Origin: Pantoea sp. RIT-PI-b
Lineage (GTDB): Bacteria; Pseudomonadota; Gammaproteobacteria; Enterobacterales; Enterobacteriaceae
NCBI RefSeq assembly: GCF_001187905.1
Contig: NZ_LGIS01000030.1
Span: 124,001-188,000, forward strand
Reading direction: 5' to 3'
Length of the DNA: 64,000 bases
The notes beneath the pieces are model-generated. The model saw only the letters and a list, made by a program, of their open reading frames with translations. It searched no databases and had not been told where the DNA came from. Both the position numbers and the translations under genes were made by a program. Position 1 is the stretch's first letter. Each line of letters starts with the position of its first letter. Positions 8,954 to 18,123 of this stretch are shown piece by piece.

Positions 8954-10263
8954 TATTCAGCCTCCAGACCCATTGCCGTGCCTAAGCCACCCGCCGCACA
9001 GGCGGTGACTAATCCTAAACCACCGCCGCGCCGCTGCAGTTCATGCAGCGTTTGCGTGATCATGCGCGCGCCGGTCGCGGCAAAGGGATGGCCATAAGCA
9101 ATTGATCCGCCGAGCACATTAAAACGCTCTTCATTCACTTCGCCTAACGCATGGGAGCGATTCAACACCTCGCGCGCAAAACGTTCATCGCGGAACATCT
9201 TCAGGTTCGCCAGCGTCTGCGCAGCAAAGGCTTCGTGCATATCAATCAGCGTCAGATCATTTAGCGTGACACCGGCACGATCCAGCGCCAGCGGTGAGGC
9301 ATACGCCGGACCAAGCAGCATATCCTGCCAGACATCAATGGCGGTGAAAGCGTAGCTGCGCAGATAGCCCAGCGGTTTGATGCCAAGCTCGCGCGCCCGG
9401 CCTTCACGCATCAGAATCACCGCCGCCGCGCCATCGGTCAGCGGCGTGCTGTTAGCAGCCGTAACCGACCCGTGGCGACGATCAAACGCCGGGCGCAGTT
9501 TGGCGTAATCTGCAGCGCTAGCGTTAAAACGAATATTGTTGTCTTGCTCGATAGGGGCTTTCCACGGTGGCACAAAAGCGGGCATCACCTCCTGCGCCAG
9601 CACACCGGATTGCCAGGCGCGTGCCGCATGCTGGTGCGAACGCAGCGCTAATGCGTCCTGCTGTTGGCGCGTGATGCCGTGGCTTTTCGCCATCTGCTCG
9701 GCGGTATCGCCCATACGCAGCCCGGTGGAGTACTCCGCCACCGCCGGTGGCACCGGCAACAAATCGCGCGGACGTAAACGACGAAGAATACTGAGTTTCT
9801 GGCTAAAGCTGCGCGCTTTATTAAGATCGACCAAGGCACGCGCCAGAGTTTTGCTGACGCCAATCGGTAACACTGAAGAAGAGTCCGCGCCACCGGCAAT
9901 CGCGGCATCAATGGTGCCTGCCATCAGGCTCTCCGCCACGTTTGCCACCGCCTGGAAGCTGGTGGCGCAGGCACGACTGACGCTATAAGCATCGGTGTGT
10001 ACGCTTAATCCGCTGCTCAGGACAATTTCACGCGCGATATTAGGCGCTTCCGGCATCTGCACCACCTGGCCAAACACCAATTGATCGATCACCTCCACCG
10101 GCAATTCACTGCGCGCCATCAGTTCACTCACCACCATGCGCCCTAACTCCAGCGCGGGAATACCGTGAAAATCTGTCGCCTGGCGGACAAAAGGCGTGCG
10201 CAATCCATGGGTTATGGCGATACGTTCACCCTGACGCGTCAGCAGCGGCTGCGCTTTGCTCAT
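8953..10263 (-). CDS. fadI: Acetyl-CoA acyltransferase (3-ketoacyl-CoA thiolase) FadI
   Basis: A 436-residue thiolase, the beta subunit that pairs with FadJ and performs the last, thiolytic step of beta-oxidation. SVSRACATSFQAVANVAESL carries the nucleophilic cysteine, NVLGGSIAYGHPFAATGAR the catalytic histidine, and TACAAGGLGTAMGLEAE the second cysteine. The ATG at 10263 follows AGGTGA and gives exactly the E. coli length; a GTG three codons upstream overlaps that ribosome binding site. A FadR-like palindrome stands 40 bp upstream. Confidence 0.97.
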   Translation of the reverse strand: MSKAQPLLTRQGERIAITHGLRTPFVRQATDFHGIPALELGRMVVSELMARSELPVEVIDQLVFGQVVQMPEAPNIAREIVLSSGLSVHTDAYSVSRACATSFQAVANVAESLMAGTIDAAIAGGADSSSVLPIGVSKTLARALVDLNKARSFSQKLSILRRLRPRDLLPVPPAVAEYSTGLRMGDTAEQMAKSHGITRQQQDALALRSHQHAARAWQSGVLAQEVMPAFVPPWKAPIEQDNNIRFNASAADYAKLRPAFDRRHGSVTAANSTPLTDGAAAVILMREGRARELGIKPLGYLRSYAFTAIDVWQDMLLGPAYASPLALDRAGVTLNDLTLIDMHEAFAAQTLANLKMFRDERFAREVLNRSHALGEVNEERFNVLGGSIAYGHPFAATGARMITQTLHELQRRGGGLGLVTACAAGGLGTAMGLEAE

Positions 10264-10302
10264 TGCAATCACCTGTAATTTTCGACCAAGGCATCATTGC
10301 CA

Positions 10303-10319
10303 AACAGGTCTGACCTGAT
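10303..10319. promoter_or_regulatory. Putative FadR operator upstream of fadIJ
   Basis: AACAGGTCTGACCTGAT contains the perfect inverted repeat CAGGTC-T-GACCTG and agrees well with the FadR consensus (AnCTGGTCnGACCnGnT). It lies 40 bp upstream of the fadI start, where bound FadR would repress beta-oxidation until long-chain acyl-CoA accumulates. Confidence 0.8.
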
Positions 10320-10398
10320 CATCAGTGTTAACCAGGTGTTGCTAAGTAGCCAATAACCAGAGGAAAAAAGTGCGAGGGAATACACGAAAAAGAGTTAA

Positions 10399-10424
10399 CG
10401 CTGCCGAAGGGGGTTCCGGCAGCG
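10399..10424 (-). terminator. Hairpin downstream of yfcZ
   Basis: CGCTGCCG ... CGGCAGCG forms a strong stem just after the yfcZ stop on the minus strand, followed by TTAACTCTTTTT. It probably ends the yfcZ transcript before the fadIJ promoter. Confidence 0.55.
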
Positions 10425-10430
10425 GTGGAA

Positions 10431-10727
10431 TTAGCGTAAGCCGAGCTGGAAAATCAGGGTTTCGGCCTGGCAGGCAAAGGTGAAGTCGATGGTCAGACGT
10501 ACTGCATCGCCTTCTTCAGCAAACTCAGCGTGAATGTCACAAGGATCGGATTCTACCTGACGCGCGCGTTCAGTCAGGTGCGCGAGCATCGCATCCGCCG
10601 CATGGCGATCGGCAAATACGCCAGACCAGCTGGCGGTGCAATCGGTGTTATCCATCACGGTACCGACATCTACGCAGCAGCAGGCGGCCGTTTCATTCGC
10701 ACTACATTTATTAATGGCATCAGTCAT
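10431..10727 (-). CDS. yfcZ: YfcZ/YiiS family protein
   Basis: A 98-residue cytosolic protein that matches E. coli YfcZ. It has a cysteine cluster ACCCVDVGTVMDN near residues 15-26 and the conserved end IDFTFACQAETLIFQLGLR. The function is unknown; metal or redox chemistry through the cysteines is only a guess. It sits between fadI and fadL as in E. coli and is divergent from fadL. Confidence 0.92.
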   Translation of the reverse strand: MTDAINKCSANETAACCCVDVGTVMDNTDCTASWSGVFADRHAADAMLAHLTERARQVESDPCDIHAEFAEEGDAVRLTIDFTFACQAETLIFQLGLR

Positions 10728-10948
10728 GGTTCTCTCCTGACGGTAAATTCAACACAATCGGATCATTTTCTGTCGCAAAGTGTACGCCTGCTGCGTTTTC
10801 ACATCCACGATCACGCCGCTAAGTGACGAATATCACACTAAAAATTGATCCATAACAAAATTGAAAGCTATGTTGAAGGCGAACCGCTAAGATTTTGTTA
10901 AGCAGATCTGATTTTGTCGATCAAATTAGAAATATCTAAAAAACATTA

Positions 10949-11001
10949 TTGCAACAAATACACAGGTCAGACCTATACTCGTCGCACTGGTCTGATATGT
11001 G
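10949..11001 (+). promoter_or_regulatory. fadL promoter with two FadR-like sites
   Basis: The 359 bp between yfcZ and fadL is AT-rich. Site 1 at 10961-10977 (CACAGGTCAGACCTATA) has the perfect core AGGTC-A-GACCT. Site 2 at 10985-11001 (CACTGGTCTGATATGTG) keeps the left half and is degenerate on the right. A TATACT -10 box at 10974-10979, with TTGCAA at 10949-10954 as a weak -35, overlaps site 1. Two FadR sites before fadL is also the E. coli arrangement. Confidence 0.75.
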
Positions 11002-11086
11002 GTTTTGCCATCAGTCCCTACAATTCGCCGCTCTTTGTTACGCGACGTAACAACGTTAAATAATAAATCTAGATGAGGTTGTGGTC

Positions 11087-12370
11087 ATGAACCATAAAAA
11101 CCTGTTTGCAAAGTCAGCTGTGGCAGCTGCAGTTACGCTCGTCTGTTCCCATGTTTACGCCGCAGGCTTTCAGCTTAATGAATTTTCAGCAATTGGTTTA
11201 GGTCGTGCTTATTCGGGTGAAGGTGCGATGGGTGATACCGCCGCCTCTGCCAGCCGTAACCCGGCAACCATGGCATTAATGGATCGCCCCTCTTTCTCCA
11301 TCGGCGCGGTTTATATTGATCCCGAAGTAGACATCACCGGTCAGAGCCCATCTGGTCGCAGCCTTGATTCAAAAAATATTGCCCCAAACCAGTGGATTCC
11401 CAATATCCACTATGTTCAGCCAATTAACGATCAGTGGTGGATTGGCGCTTCGGCCACTTCCAATTATGGTCTGGCAACCGAATTTAATGATGGCTATACC
11501 GCGGGCGGTTACGGCGGTAAAACCGACCTAATGACCGGCAATTTTAATATCAGCACCGCTTATCGACTGAATGAACACTTCAGCTTCGGTATTGGATTTG
11601 ATGCGGTGTATGCAAAAGCCAAAATTGAGCGTTATGCCGGTGAATCAGGTGCCGCGCTGGGCATTCCCGCCAATACCCAAATTGCCCACTTAAAGGGTGA
11701 TGAATGGGGCTACGGTTGGAACGCCGGTATTCTGTATGAAGTGGATAAAGACAACCGCTTCGGCTTCACCTATCGCTCAGAAGTTAAAATCGACTTTGAT
11801 GGTGATTACAAAAGCAGCCTGCCAACCTACGTGAACTCTCTGCCGCAGGCGCAGCTGCTCGGCCTGCCTTACGGCACTGGCGGCTCAACCATCCCAGGCT
11901 CTCTGACGCTGAATCTGCCAGAGATGTGGGAAGTCTCCGGCTACCACAAAGTCGCACCGCAGTGGGCGGTTCACTACAGCCTGGCGTACACCAGCTGGAG
12001 CCAATTCCAGGAGCTGAAAGCCACCGGCAGCAACGGTCAGACGTTGTTCTATAAAGATGAAGGGTTCCACGATGCCTATCGTATCGCATTGGGTACCTCT
12101 TACTTCTATGACGACAACTGGACCTTCCGTACCGGTATCGCCTTCGATGACAGCCCGGTTCCTGCCGATAAGCGTTCTATCTCCATCCCGGATCAGGATC
12201 GTCTATGGCTGAGCGCCGGTGCATCTTACGCATTTAATGAAGATGCCTCGGTAGACGTGGGTGTTTCTTACATGCACGGACAGAAAGTCACCGTCAAAGA
12301 GGGCCCCTATACCTTTAACTCTGAAGGTAAGGCCTGGCTGTACGGCGCGAACTTTAACTACAAGTTCTGA
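11087..12370 (+). CDS. fadL: Long-chain fatty acid outer membrane transporter FadL
   Basis: A 427-residue outer membrane beta-barrel that takes up exogenous long-chain fatty acids by lateral diffusion. A signal peptide covers about residues 1-25, ending ...SHVYA; the mature protein begins AGFQLNEFSAIGLGRAYSGEGA, the N-terminal hatch sequence typical of FadL. The C-terminus YGANFNYKF ends in the phenylalanine expected of barrel proteins. The ATG at 11087 is spaced 8 nt from GATGAGG; a GTG two codons earlier is too close. Regulation by FadR is expected. Confidence 0.96.
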   Translation: MNHKNLFAKSAVAAAVTLVCSHVYAAGFQLNEFSAIGLGRAYSGEGAMGDTAASASRNPATMALMDRPSFSIGAVYIDPEVDITGQSPSGRSLDSKNIAPNQWIPNIHYVQPINDQWWIGASATSNYGLATEFNDGYTAGGYGGKTDLMTGNFNISTAYRLNEHFSFGIGFDAVYAKAKIERYAGESGAALGIPANTQIAHLKGDEWGYGWNAGILYEVDKDNRFGFTYRSEVKIDFDGDYKSSLPTYVNSLPQAQLLGLPYGTGGSTIPGSLTLNLPEMWEVSGYHKVAPQWAVHYSLAYTSWSQFQELKATGSNGQTLFYKDEGFHDAYRIALGTSYFYDDNWTFRTGIAFDDSPVPADKRSISIPDQDRLWLSAGASYAFNEDASVDVGVSYMHGQKVTVKEGPYTFNSEGKAWLYGANFNYKF

Positions 12371-12386
12371 TGTCTAAATAGATATG

Positions 12387-12423
12387 AAAAAAAACGGCGA
12401 CTATCATGTCGCCGTTTTTTATT
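12387..12423. terminator. Bidirectional rho-independent terminator, fadL/mlaA
   Basis: AAAAAACGGCGAC-TATCAT-GTCGCCGTTTTTT has a 7-bp GC-rich stem extended by A:T pairs, with T-runs in both directions. It separates convergent fadL and mlaA. Confidence 0.9.
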
Positions 12424-12432
12424 AAGAATCGA

Positions 12433-13200
12433 TTATTGAGAATCGATGTCCTTAAGATCATCCTGAATCGCGCTGGCGTTCGGATTATCTTCCGGCTTCA
12501 GCTTACCGCCGTTGGCGATAAAGTCATGCCGCTGGAAGTAGGCATTACGAATAAAGGCGTAAGGATCTTGTTGCTGGCGCAGGATGGCATCGGAATCCAA
12601 CAATTGCGCGCGCGTTTCAATACCTTCCAGCGTCCATTTACCCACCGAAATCGGCCAGCTGAGCCAGCTCAGTACCGGATAGAGTGTATCGACGAAGTCA
12701 CCACCATCTTCACGAATGGTAAAACTGCCGTACGCAGGCAATTCAACATACGGGCCGTAACCCACGCCATAACGACCGAGCGTGCTACCAAAGCGGTGTG
12801 GCACTTCACGTGCCAGTTCCGGATTGGCTTTACCTGCCACGTCAATGAAGCCACCCAGCCCTAAAACAGTGTTAAGGAAGAAGCGGGTGAAGTGGATGCC
12901 CGCCTGGCGCGGTTCCCCAACCAAAATGGCGTTGACCATGCTGGCAGGTTCTTCCAGGTTACCGAGCACATTGCTCAGGCCGCTACGTGCCGGTACCGGC
13001 ACATAATCACGCCAGGCGACCGCCACCGGGCGCAGCACATACGGATCCAGCACGTTGTAGTTGAAGTTAAACATCGTGCGGTTGAAGCCTTCCAACGGAT
13101 CGCTGCGCTGAGCAGGCTCCGTGTTGTCGGCCGGTTTAGAACTGGCGCAACCTACCAACAATAAACTGGCCAACGCCAAACCGGTCAGGCGGTTATTCAT
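12433..13200 (-). CDS. mlaA: Phospholipid-binding lipoprotein MlaA (VacJ)
   Basis: A 255-residue outer membrane lipoprotein that, with a porin, removes phospholipids from the outer leaflet and passes them to the MlaC/MlaFEDB system. The signal peptide ends in the lipobox LLVGC (Cys at residue 18). Conserved family segments include DPLEGFNRTMFNFNYNVLDPYVLRPVA, RFFLNTVLGLGGFIDVA and the late YPVLSWLSWP. It lies downstream of the ccm operon on the same strand with a 35-bp gap. Confidence 0.96.
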   Translation of the reverse strand: MNNRLTGLALASLLLVGCASSKPADNTEPAQRSDPLEGFNRTMFNFNYNVLDPYVLRPVAVAWRDYVPVPARSGLSNVLGNLEEPASMVNAILVGEPRQAGIHFTRFFLNTVLGLGGFIDVAGKANPELAREVPHRFGSTLGRYGVGYGPYVELPAYGSFTIREDGGDFVDTLYPVLSWLSWPISVGKWTLEGIETRAQLLDSDAILRQQQDPYAFIRNAYFQRHDFIANGGKLKPEDNPNASAIQDDLKDIDSQ

Positions 13201-13235
13201 TCTTCTCTCCCTGTGCGGATCAGTAAGGTATCGCT

Positions 13236-14447
13236 TCAGGGCTGCTGTTGATTAATTTCCACAGCCAATTGCTGATGACCATCCCAGGGTGTGACCGCGC
13301 TTAAACCAAACCAGTCGCCAGACTGGGGATTGGCACTGCCGTCGCGCGAAATGCGCACCCTGACCTGCACCTGATGCTGCGCCGAAAGCAGGCGATCGGG
13401 CATCATGGCATTGCTGTCATCTAGCGTAAGCGATAACGGGAAGTGGCTCAGCGGTAAACGCTTCACAGCCACAGGCACCGGTGAAACACCGTCAGACACA
13501 GAAATATACATCACTCCGCCTTGCGGTAACATTTTTTCTGCCTGCGGCGTCAAACTCACCGTCAATGCCAGCTGGCTATTTTGCTGCCCCGCATCGGTTT
13601 TCGCTTGTTCAATGCTGCGTTCGATCATAGTGATGCGCCGATCGCCCGGCGGTAATAGTTTCAACATCACCTGCCAGGCGCCAATCGCTTCATTGTACTG
13701 CTGCTGCTCAAAGGCGTTAAATGCCAGCAGACTCAACGTGCGCACATCGCTGTGATCGCGTTTCAGCAGCTCTTTAAGCATCACGTTGGCCTGGCGGTTG
13801 TCCTGCGGATCGCTGGAGCGCGTCAGCACTTCGGCGTAATCCTGCTGCAACTCCAGATTGTCTGGCGCCAGCTGGAGCGCGTGTTCAAAAGCCTGGCTGG
13901 CATCGGTAGCATTATTCAGCACCATGCCAAGACGACCGAGCATCGCCCAGTCATTGAGATTATTTGCGTCGTTCTGCAGCGAGTTGCGCAGCCCGAGCTG
14001 CAAGCGCGCCAGCTCTTCCATGGTTAACGGCTGGGCTTTAGGATCCATGACGCGCGCACGCAAGGCAGGATACTCCTGCTGTACGCTGACAAATGCCGTC
14101 TGCTGCGTTAAGCCACCGGTTTTCAAATACATCCCCACCGACACCACCAACAGCACGATGACGCCCGGGAGCAATACCCAACGGCTGCTGTGATGAATAG
14201 TGGCAGCATCCTGCTGAGGAACGTCGGTTAACAGCGTTTGTTGCAGTTCACGCACCATTTCCGGGCGCTCAGCCACCACGCCCTCTTCTTCATCATGCTC
14301 CAGCTCGCGCAGACGCTGTTGATAGAAATCGGTATTAAGGCGATCGCGATCGCCGGTTACGGCTTCGCGCTGACGCCAGCCTGCACGCAGAAACAGCGCG
14401 ATGGCCGCCAGCAGCAAAATAATCAGGGTAATCCAGAATCCAGTCAT
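13236..14447 (-). CDS. ccmI: Cytochrome c biogenesis protein CcmI
   Basis: A 403-residue apocytochrome chaperone subunit of the haem lyase. Two N-terminal membrane helices (about residues 5-24 and 90-110) flank a leucine-zipper-like cytoplasmic loop (DFYQQRLRELEHDEEEG). A periplasmic TPR region follows (LNDWAMLGRLGMVL, APDNLELQQDYAEVL). In E. coli K-12 this part is fused to CcmH; here it is a separate gene whose ATG overlaps the ccmH stop by one base. It is the last gene of the ccm cluster. Confidence 0.92.
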   Translation of the reverse strand: MTGFWITLIILLLAAIALFLRAGWRQREAVTGDRDRLNTDFYQQRLRELEHDEEEGVVAERPEMVRELQQTLLTDVPQQDAATIHHSSRWVLLPGVIVLLVVSVGMYLKTGGLTQQTAFVSVQQEYPALRARVMDPKAQPLTMEELARLQLGLRNSLQNDANNLNDWAMLGRLGMVLNNATDASQAFEHALQLAPDNLELQQDYAEVLTRSSDPQDNRQANVMLKELLKRDHSDVRTLSLLAFNAFEQQQYNEAIGAWQVMLKLLPPGDRRITMIERSIEQAKTDAGQQNSQLALTVSLTPQAEKMLPQGGVMYISVSDGVSPVPVAVKRLPLSHFPLSLTLDDSNAMMPDRLLSAQHQVQVRVRISRDGSANPQSGDWFGLSAVTPWDGHQQLAVEINQQQP

Positions 14448-14902
14448 TACGGCTTCCCGTCACGCTTGAGTAACGCCGCAAGGCGCTGTTGTTCATTGTC
14501 GTCTAATTCGTTCCGCGCTTTGCCGCGCCGATTGCGCAGGATAATAATCAGCGCGCCCAGTACCACGAACAGCGCCGGACCGACCCACAAAATCAACGTG
14601 GACGGTGTGACCGGCGGCTCATAGGTGACGAAGTTGCCGTAACGCGCCACCATGTAGTCGATGATCTGCTGACGGTTTTCGCCCTGCTTCATCAATTCGT
14701 AGACTTTGAGACGCATATCTGCGGCGATCATGGCATTGGAGTCGGCAATGCTGTTGTTCTGGCATTTCGGACAACGTAAGGATGCGGTGAGCTCGCGGTA
14801 TTGCTCTTCCTGCTGTACCGAATCGAACTGATAGGTATCAATCGCTGCCCACAGGCTGGTACTGAGCAGAATGCCCGCCAATAAAAGAAGCAGTCGTTTC
14901 AC
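14447..14902 (-). CDS. ccmH: Cytochrome c maturation thiol reductase CcmH
   Basis: A 151-residue membrane-anchored thioredoxin-like protein that reduces the CXXCH cysteines of apocytochrome c. A signal sequence covers residues 1-20, LRCPKCQN carries Cys44 and Cys47, and a C-terminal transmembrane helix (LILWVGPALFVVLGALIIIL) anchors it. The GTG at 14902 is preferred: it has GGAGG upstream and overlaps the ccmG stop as GTGA. This is the short, unfused form, unlike the long CcmH of E. coli. Confidence 0.92.
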   Translation of the reverse strand: MKRLLLLLAGILLSTSLWAAIDTYQFDSVQQEEQYRELTASLRCPKCQNNSIADSNAMIAADMRLKVYELMKQGENRQQIIDYMVARYGNFVTYEPPVTPSTLILWVGPALFVVLGALIIILRNRRGKARNELDDNEQQRLAALLKRDGKP

Positions 14903-15456
14903 GCACCCGCCTCCTTGTTGTATTTGTCCCACAGCGGTTTCACTTCTTCCAGCCAGACGCGATCGTTCATGTCGCCGGCGTGGCGATAGCGGATAATGCC
15001 TTTGCCATCGATGAGGAAGGTTTCGGGTGCACCGTAAACACCCAGATCCAGGCCCAGCATACCGTTGCCATCATACAGGCTGAGCGCGTAAGGATTGCCC
15101 AGCGTGTTTAGCCAGGTCACCGCTTTGCTGCGGTCGTCCTTGTAGTTCAGCCCCACCACGCGAATGCCTTTTTCCGCCAGCGTATTGAGGTATTGATGCT
15201 CCGCGCGGCAGGTGGGACACCACGTCGCCCAGACATTCAGCAGAATCGGTTTGCCGTCATTCAGCACCTGTTGATCGTAGATTTTGCCCGGTTGATCGAG
15301 CGCTTCAAGTTTAAACACCGGCACAGGTTTGCCGATCAGCGCTGATTCGAGACGCGTTGGATCATCGCCGTTAGCATTGCGCGACAGCTGCCACAGCAGC
15401 GCCGTCGCCAGCACCAGAAACAGAACTAACGGGATAAACAGGATTTTTTTGTTCAT
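14899..15456 (-). CDS. ccmG: Thiol:disulfide interchange protein CcmG (DsbE)
   Basis: A 185-residue periplasmic thioredoxin-like protein tethered by an N-terminal helix (residues 5-22). The active site WATWCPTC has Cys80 and Cys83. The GVYGAPETFLIDGKG segment contains the cis-proline loop. It passes electrons from DsbD (CcdA) toward CcmH or apocytochrome c. Its start overlaps the ccmF end and its stop overlaps the ccmH start. Confidence 0.95.
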   Translation of the reverse strand: MNKKILFIPLVLFLVLATALLWQLSRNANGDDPTRLESALIGKPVPVFKLEALDQPGKIYDQQVLNDGKPILLNVWATWCPTCRAEHQYLNTLAEKGIRVVGLNYKDDRSKAVTWLNTLGNPYALSLYDGNGMLGLDLGVYGAPETFLIDGKGIIRYRHAGDMNDRVWLEEVKPLWDKYNKEAGA

Positions 15457-17411
15457 GCCAGCTCCTCGCGTTGCGCTTTTTTACGCGATCGATAGCGCGG
15501 ATCGAACAAACAGAACAAGCCGCCGACCGCCATAAACACGCCGCCGTACCAGATCCAGCGCACAAAAGGTTTGTAGTAAATGCGTACTGCCCACGAGCCG
15601 TCATCCAGCTCTTCGCCGAGTGCAGCATAGAGATCGCGCGTGAAACCTCCGCTGATCGCCGCTTCGGTCATCATGGTACGCGCGGCTGCATAGAAGCGTT
15701 TCTCCGCCTGCATCACCGCTTCCGGCTTGCCGTTGCGCGTCACTTCAATAATCGCCTCACCGCCGCTGTAGTTCGGGCCCTGCAGGTTACGAACGCCATG
15801 GAAAATGAAGTGATAACTGTGAATATCGACGCTATCACCCGCCTTCATGCGTACATCACGCTCAACGCTGTATTGGGTGCTAAACGCGATACCCACCACC
15901 GTCACCGCCACGCCAAGATGGCCCAGCACCATGCCCCAATGGCTGCGCGTCAGATGGCGCAGGCCTTTGAAGAAGGAGTGACGGTGGGTGGCGCGCTCGT
16001 GCAGCTCCATCAATGTCAGCATGATCACCCAGATAGACATCAGCAGCCCGATCACCGTCATTGCTTCGATACGATCCTGCAGCAGCCACGGCAGCGCGAT
16101 TGAAAGAATCAGCGTGACCAACAAGCCAACGCCAAGACGTTTCCACAATTTTTGCGGCTGATCGCGACGCCAACGCACCAGCGGGCCAATGCCGAGCATC
16201 AGGGCAAACGGCGCCATCAACCAGGTGAACATGGTATTGAAGAACGGCTCGCCCACCGAGATACTGCCCAGACCGAGCTGCTTGTGCACCAGCGGTAACA
16301 GCGTACCCAGCAACACCACCAGCATCGCCGCAATCAGCAGCACGTTGTTGCCCAGCAGGAAGGATTCGCGTGACCAGATTTCACTCTGCACGCGGCTGCG
16401 CACCTGACCACCTTTCAGCGCGTACAGCAGCAGCGAACTGCCAATCACGATCACCAGGAACGCGAGAATAAACATGCCGCGCGCCGGGTCCGACGCAAAC
16501 GAGTGCACCGAAACCAGCACGCCAGAACGCACGAGGAAAGTGCCGAGCAGACTTAACGAGAACGCGGTAATCGCCAGCAGCACCGTCCACGACTTAAAGC
16601 TGCCGCGTTTTTCCGTCACCGCCAGCGAGTGCATCAGCGCCGTGCCGGCCAGCCACGGCATAAAGGAGGCGTTTTCGACCGGATCCCAGAACCACCAGCC
16701 GCCCCAGCCGAGTTCGTAATAGGCCCATGCGGAACCGAGCACGATGCCAATGGTCAGAAACACCCATGCAGCGGTGGTCCACGGACGTGACCAGCGCGCC
16801 CATGCGGTATCCAGTCGACCCGCCATCAGAGAAGCGATAGCAAAAGCGAACGCCACCGAGAAACCAACGTATCCCATATACAGCAGCGGTGGATGGAAGA
16901 TCAGCCCGATATCCTGCAACATCGGGTTGAGATCGCGCCCATCAATCGGGAAGTTTGGCAAAGTACGGGTAAAGGGATTCGAGGTGAGGATGATAAACAG
17001 CAGGAAACCGAGGTTAATCATGCCCATCACCGCCAGCACGCGTGCCAGCGCATCCTGCGGCATACCGCGACTGAAAATCGCGACTGCCAGCGTCCAGGTA
17101 CTTAGCAGCAGCACCCACAGCAGCAGTGAACCTTCATGCGCGCCCCAGGTTGCAGCGATGCGATAGTAAACCGGCAACAAGGTATTGGAGTTAGTGGCGA
17201 CATAGCCGACGGTGAAATCATTTACGATAAAAGCGTGAACCAGTACCAGGAAGGCGGCAGCGACGCAGGCGAACATGCCCCACGTCAGCGGACGCGCCAT
17301 CGCCATCAATCGCGCATCCTGACGCGCGGCGCCCCACAGCGGATAAACACTCAGCAGTAGCGCCAGTCCCAGCGCCAGGCACAGCAAGAAGCTGCCAATT
17401 TCCGGCATCAT
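15453..17411 (-). CDS. ccmF: Haem lyase CcmF
   Basis: A 652-residue polytopic membrane protein of the cytochrome c haem lyase that attaches haem to apocytochrome c in the periplasm. The tryptophan-rich haem-handling motif GWGGWWFWDPVENASFMPW lies at about residues 235-253, and the conserved HEGSLLLWVL segment at about 95-104. About 15 hydrophobic segments are visible, as in E. coli. Its start overlaps the ccmE stop by 4 bp and its stop overlaps ccmG by 4 bp. Confidence 0.96.
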   Translation of the reverse strand: MMPEIGSFLLCLALGLALLLSVYPLWGAARQDARLMAMARPLTWGMFACVAAAFLVLVHAFIVNDFTVGYVATNSNTLLPVYYRIAATWGAHEGSLLLWVLLLSTWTLAVAIFSRGMPQDALARVLAVMGMINLGFLLFIILTSNPFTRTLPNFPIDGRDLNPMLQDIGLIFHPPLLYMGYVGFSVAFAFAIASLMAGRLDTAWARWSRPWTTAAWVFLTIGIVLGSAWAYYELGWGGWWFWDPVENASFMPWLAGTALMHSLAVTEKRGSFKSWTVLLAITAFSLSLLGTFLVRSGVLVSVHSFASDPARGMFILAFLVIVIGSSLLLYALKGGQVRSRVQSEIWSRESFLLGNNVLLIAAMLVVLLGTLLPLVHKQLGLGSISVGEPFFNTMFTWLMAPFALMLGIGPLVRWRRDQPQKLWKRLGVGLLVTLILSIALPWLLQDRIEAMTVIGLLMSIWVIMLTLMELHERATHRHSFFKGLRHLTRSHWGMVLGHLGVAVTVVGIAFSTQYSVERDVRMKAGDSVDIHSYHFIFHGVRNLQGPNYSGGEAIIEVTRNGKPEAVMQAEKRFYAAARTMMTEAAISGGFTRDLYAALGEELDDGSWAVRIYYKPFVRWIWYGGVFMAVGGLFCLFDPRYRSRKKAQREELA

Positions 17412-17893
17412 GATTGCGCTCCCGCCTGCTGATAGGCTGCTGCTGGTCCGGTGTGATTTTTCTTCATCGCGTCTTCAATTTCCGGCGGCGTGTATTTCTC
17501 ATCGTGCTTGGCCAGCACCTCTTTGGCGTTCACCAGGTTGCCCTCTGCCAGCACACCTTGCGCGACGACGCCCTGCCCTTCACGGAACAGATCCGGCAGG
17601 ATGCCTTCGTAGCTGACGCTGACCACGCCATTGGCATCATACAATTTGAAAGAGACCGCCAGCGTGTTGGGATCGCGCTTGACGCTGCCCGGCATCACCA
17701 TGCCGCCGATGCGCAGACGCTGGCCCGGCTCAGGCTTCTGATGATCTTCGCCCTTGCCGTAAAGAATTTCACTCGGGGTATAAAACAGGTCGATGTTGGA
17801 ACGCAGCGCATACATTACCAGCGATGTCGCCAGGCCAAGGCCAATCAACACCGCTAGCGCGACATACAGGCGGTTACGACGACGGATATTCAC
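17408..17893 (-). CDS. ccmE: Haem chaperone CcmE
   Basis: A 161-residue periplasmic haem chaperone with an N-terminal anchor (residues 8-29) and an OB-fold. LAKHDEKYTPPE carries His130, which binds haem covalently, and Tyr134. It receives haem from CcmC and delivers it to CcmF/CcmH. It overlaps ccmD and ccmF by 4 bp at either end. Confidence 0.96.
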   Translation of the reverse strand: MNIRRRNRLYVALAVLIGLGLATSLVMYALRSNIDLFYTPSEILYGKGEDHQKPEPGQRLRIGGMVMPGSVKRDPNTLAVSFKLYDANGVVSVSYEGILPDLFREGQGVVAQGVLAEGNLVNAKEVLAKHDEKYTPPEIEDAMKKNHTGPAAAYQQAGAQS

Positions 17894-18123
17894 ACGGATT
17901 CTCCCGCTGCTTCACTGGCAGCTTTTTTCGATTTCGCCGCGCGAATGCGGCGCTCCCTGGCCTGGCGCTGGCGAATATCGGCCAGCAGTCGGCGACGGAA
18001 CAGCACGGTGTGCAGTACCAGACCGCATAAAGGAATCAAGGTGAGGATGACGGCGAGCCAGACGTAAAAGGCATAGCCGCCCATGGCAAAGAAATCACTC
18101 CATGATGCGAAAGCTGGCGTCAT
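17890..18123 (-). CDS. ccmD: Haem exporter accessory protein CcmD
   Basis: A 77-residue small membrane protein. One transmembrane helix (about residues 16-41, YAFYVWLAVILTLIPLCGLVLH) is followed by a very basic cytoplasmic tail (RRRLLADIRQRQARERRIRAAKSKK). It holds CcmE in the CcmABCD complex and helps release holo-CcmE. It is slightly longer than E. coli CcmD (69 residues). It has 4-bp overlaps with both neighbours. Confidence 0.93.
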   Translation of the reverse strand: MTPAFASWSDFFAMGGYAFYVWLAVILTLIPLCGLVLHTVLFRRRLLADIRQRQARERRIRAAKSKKAASEAAGESV

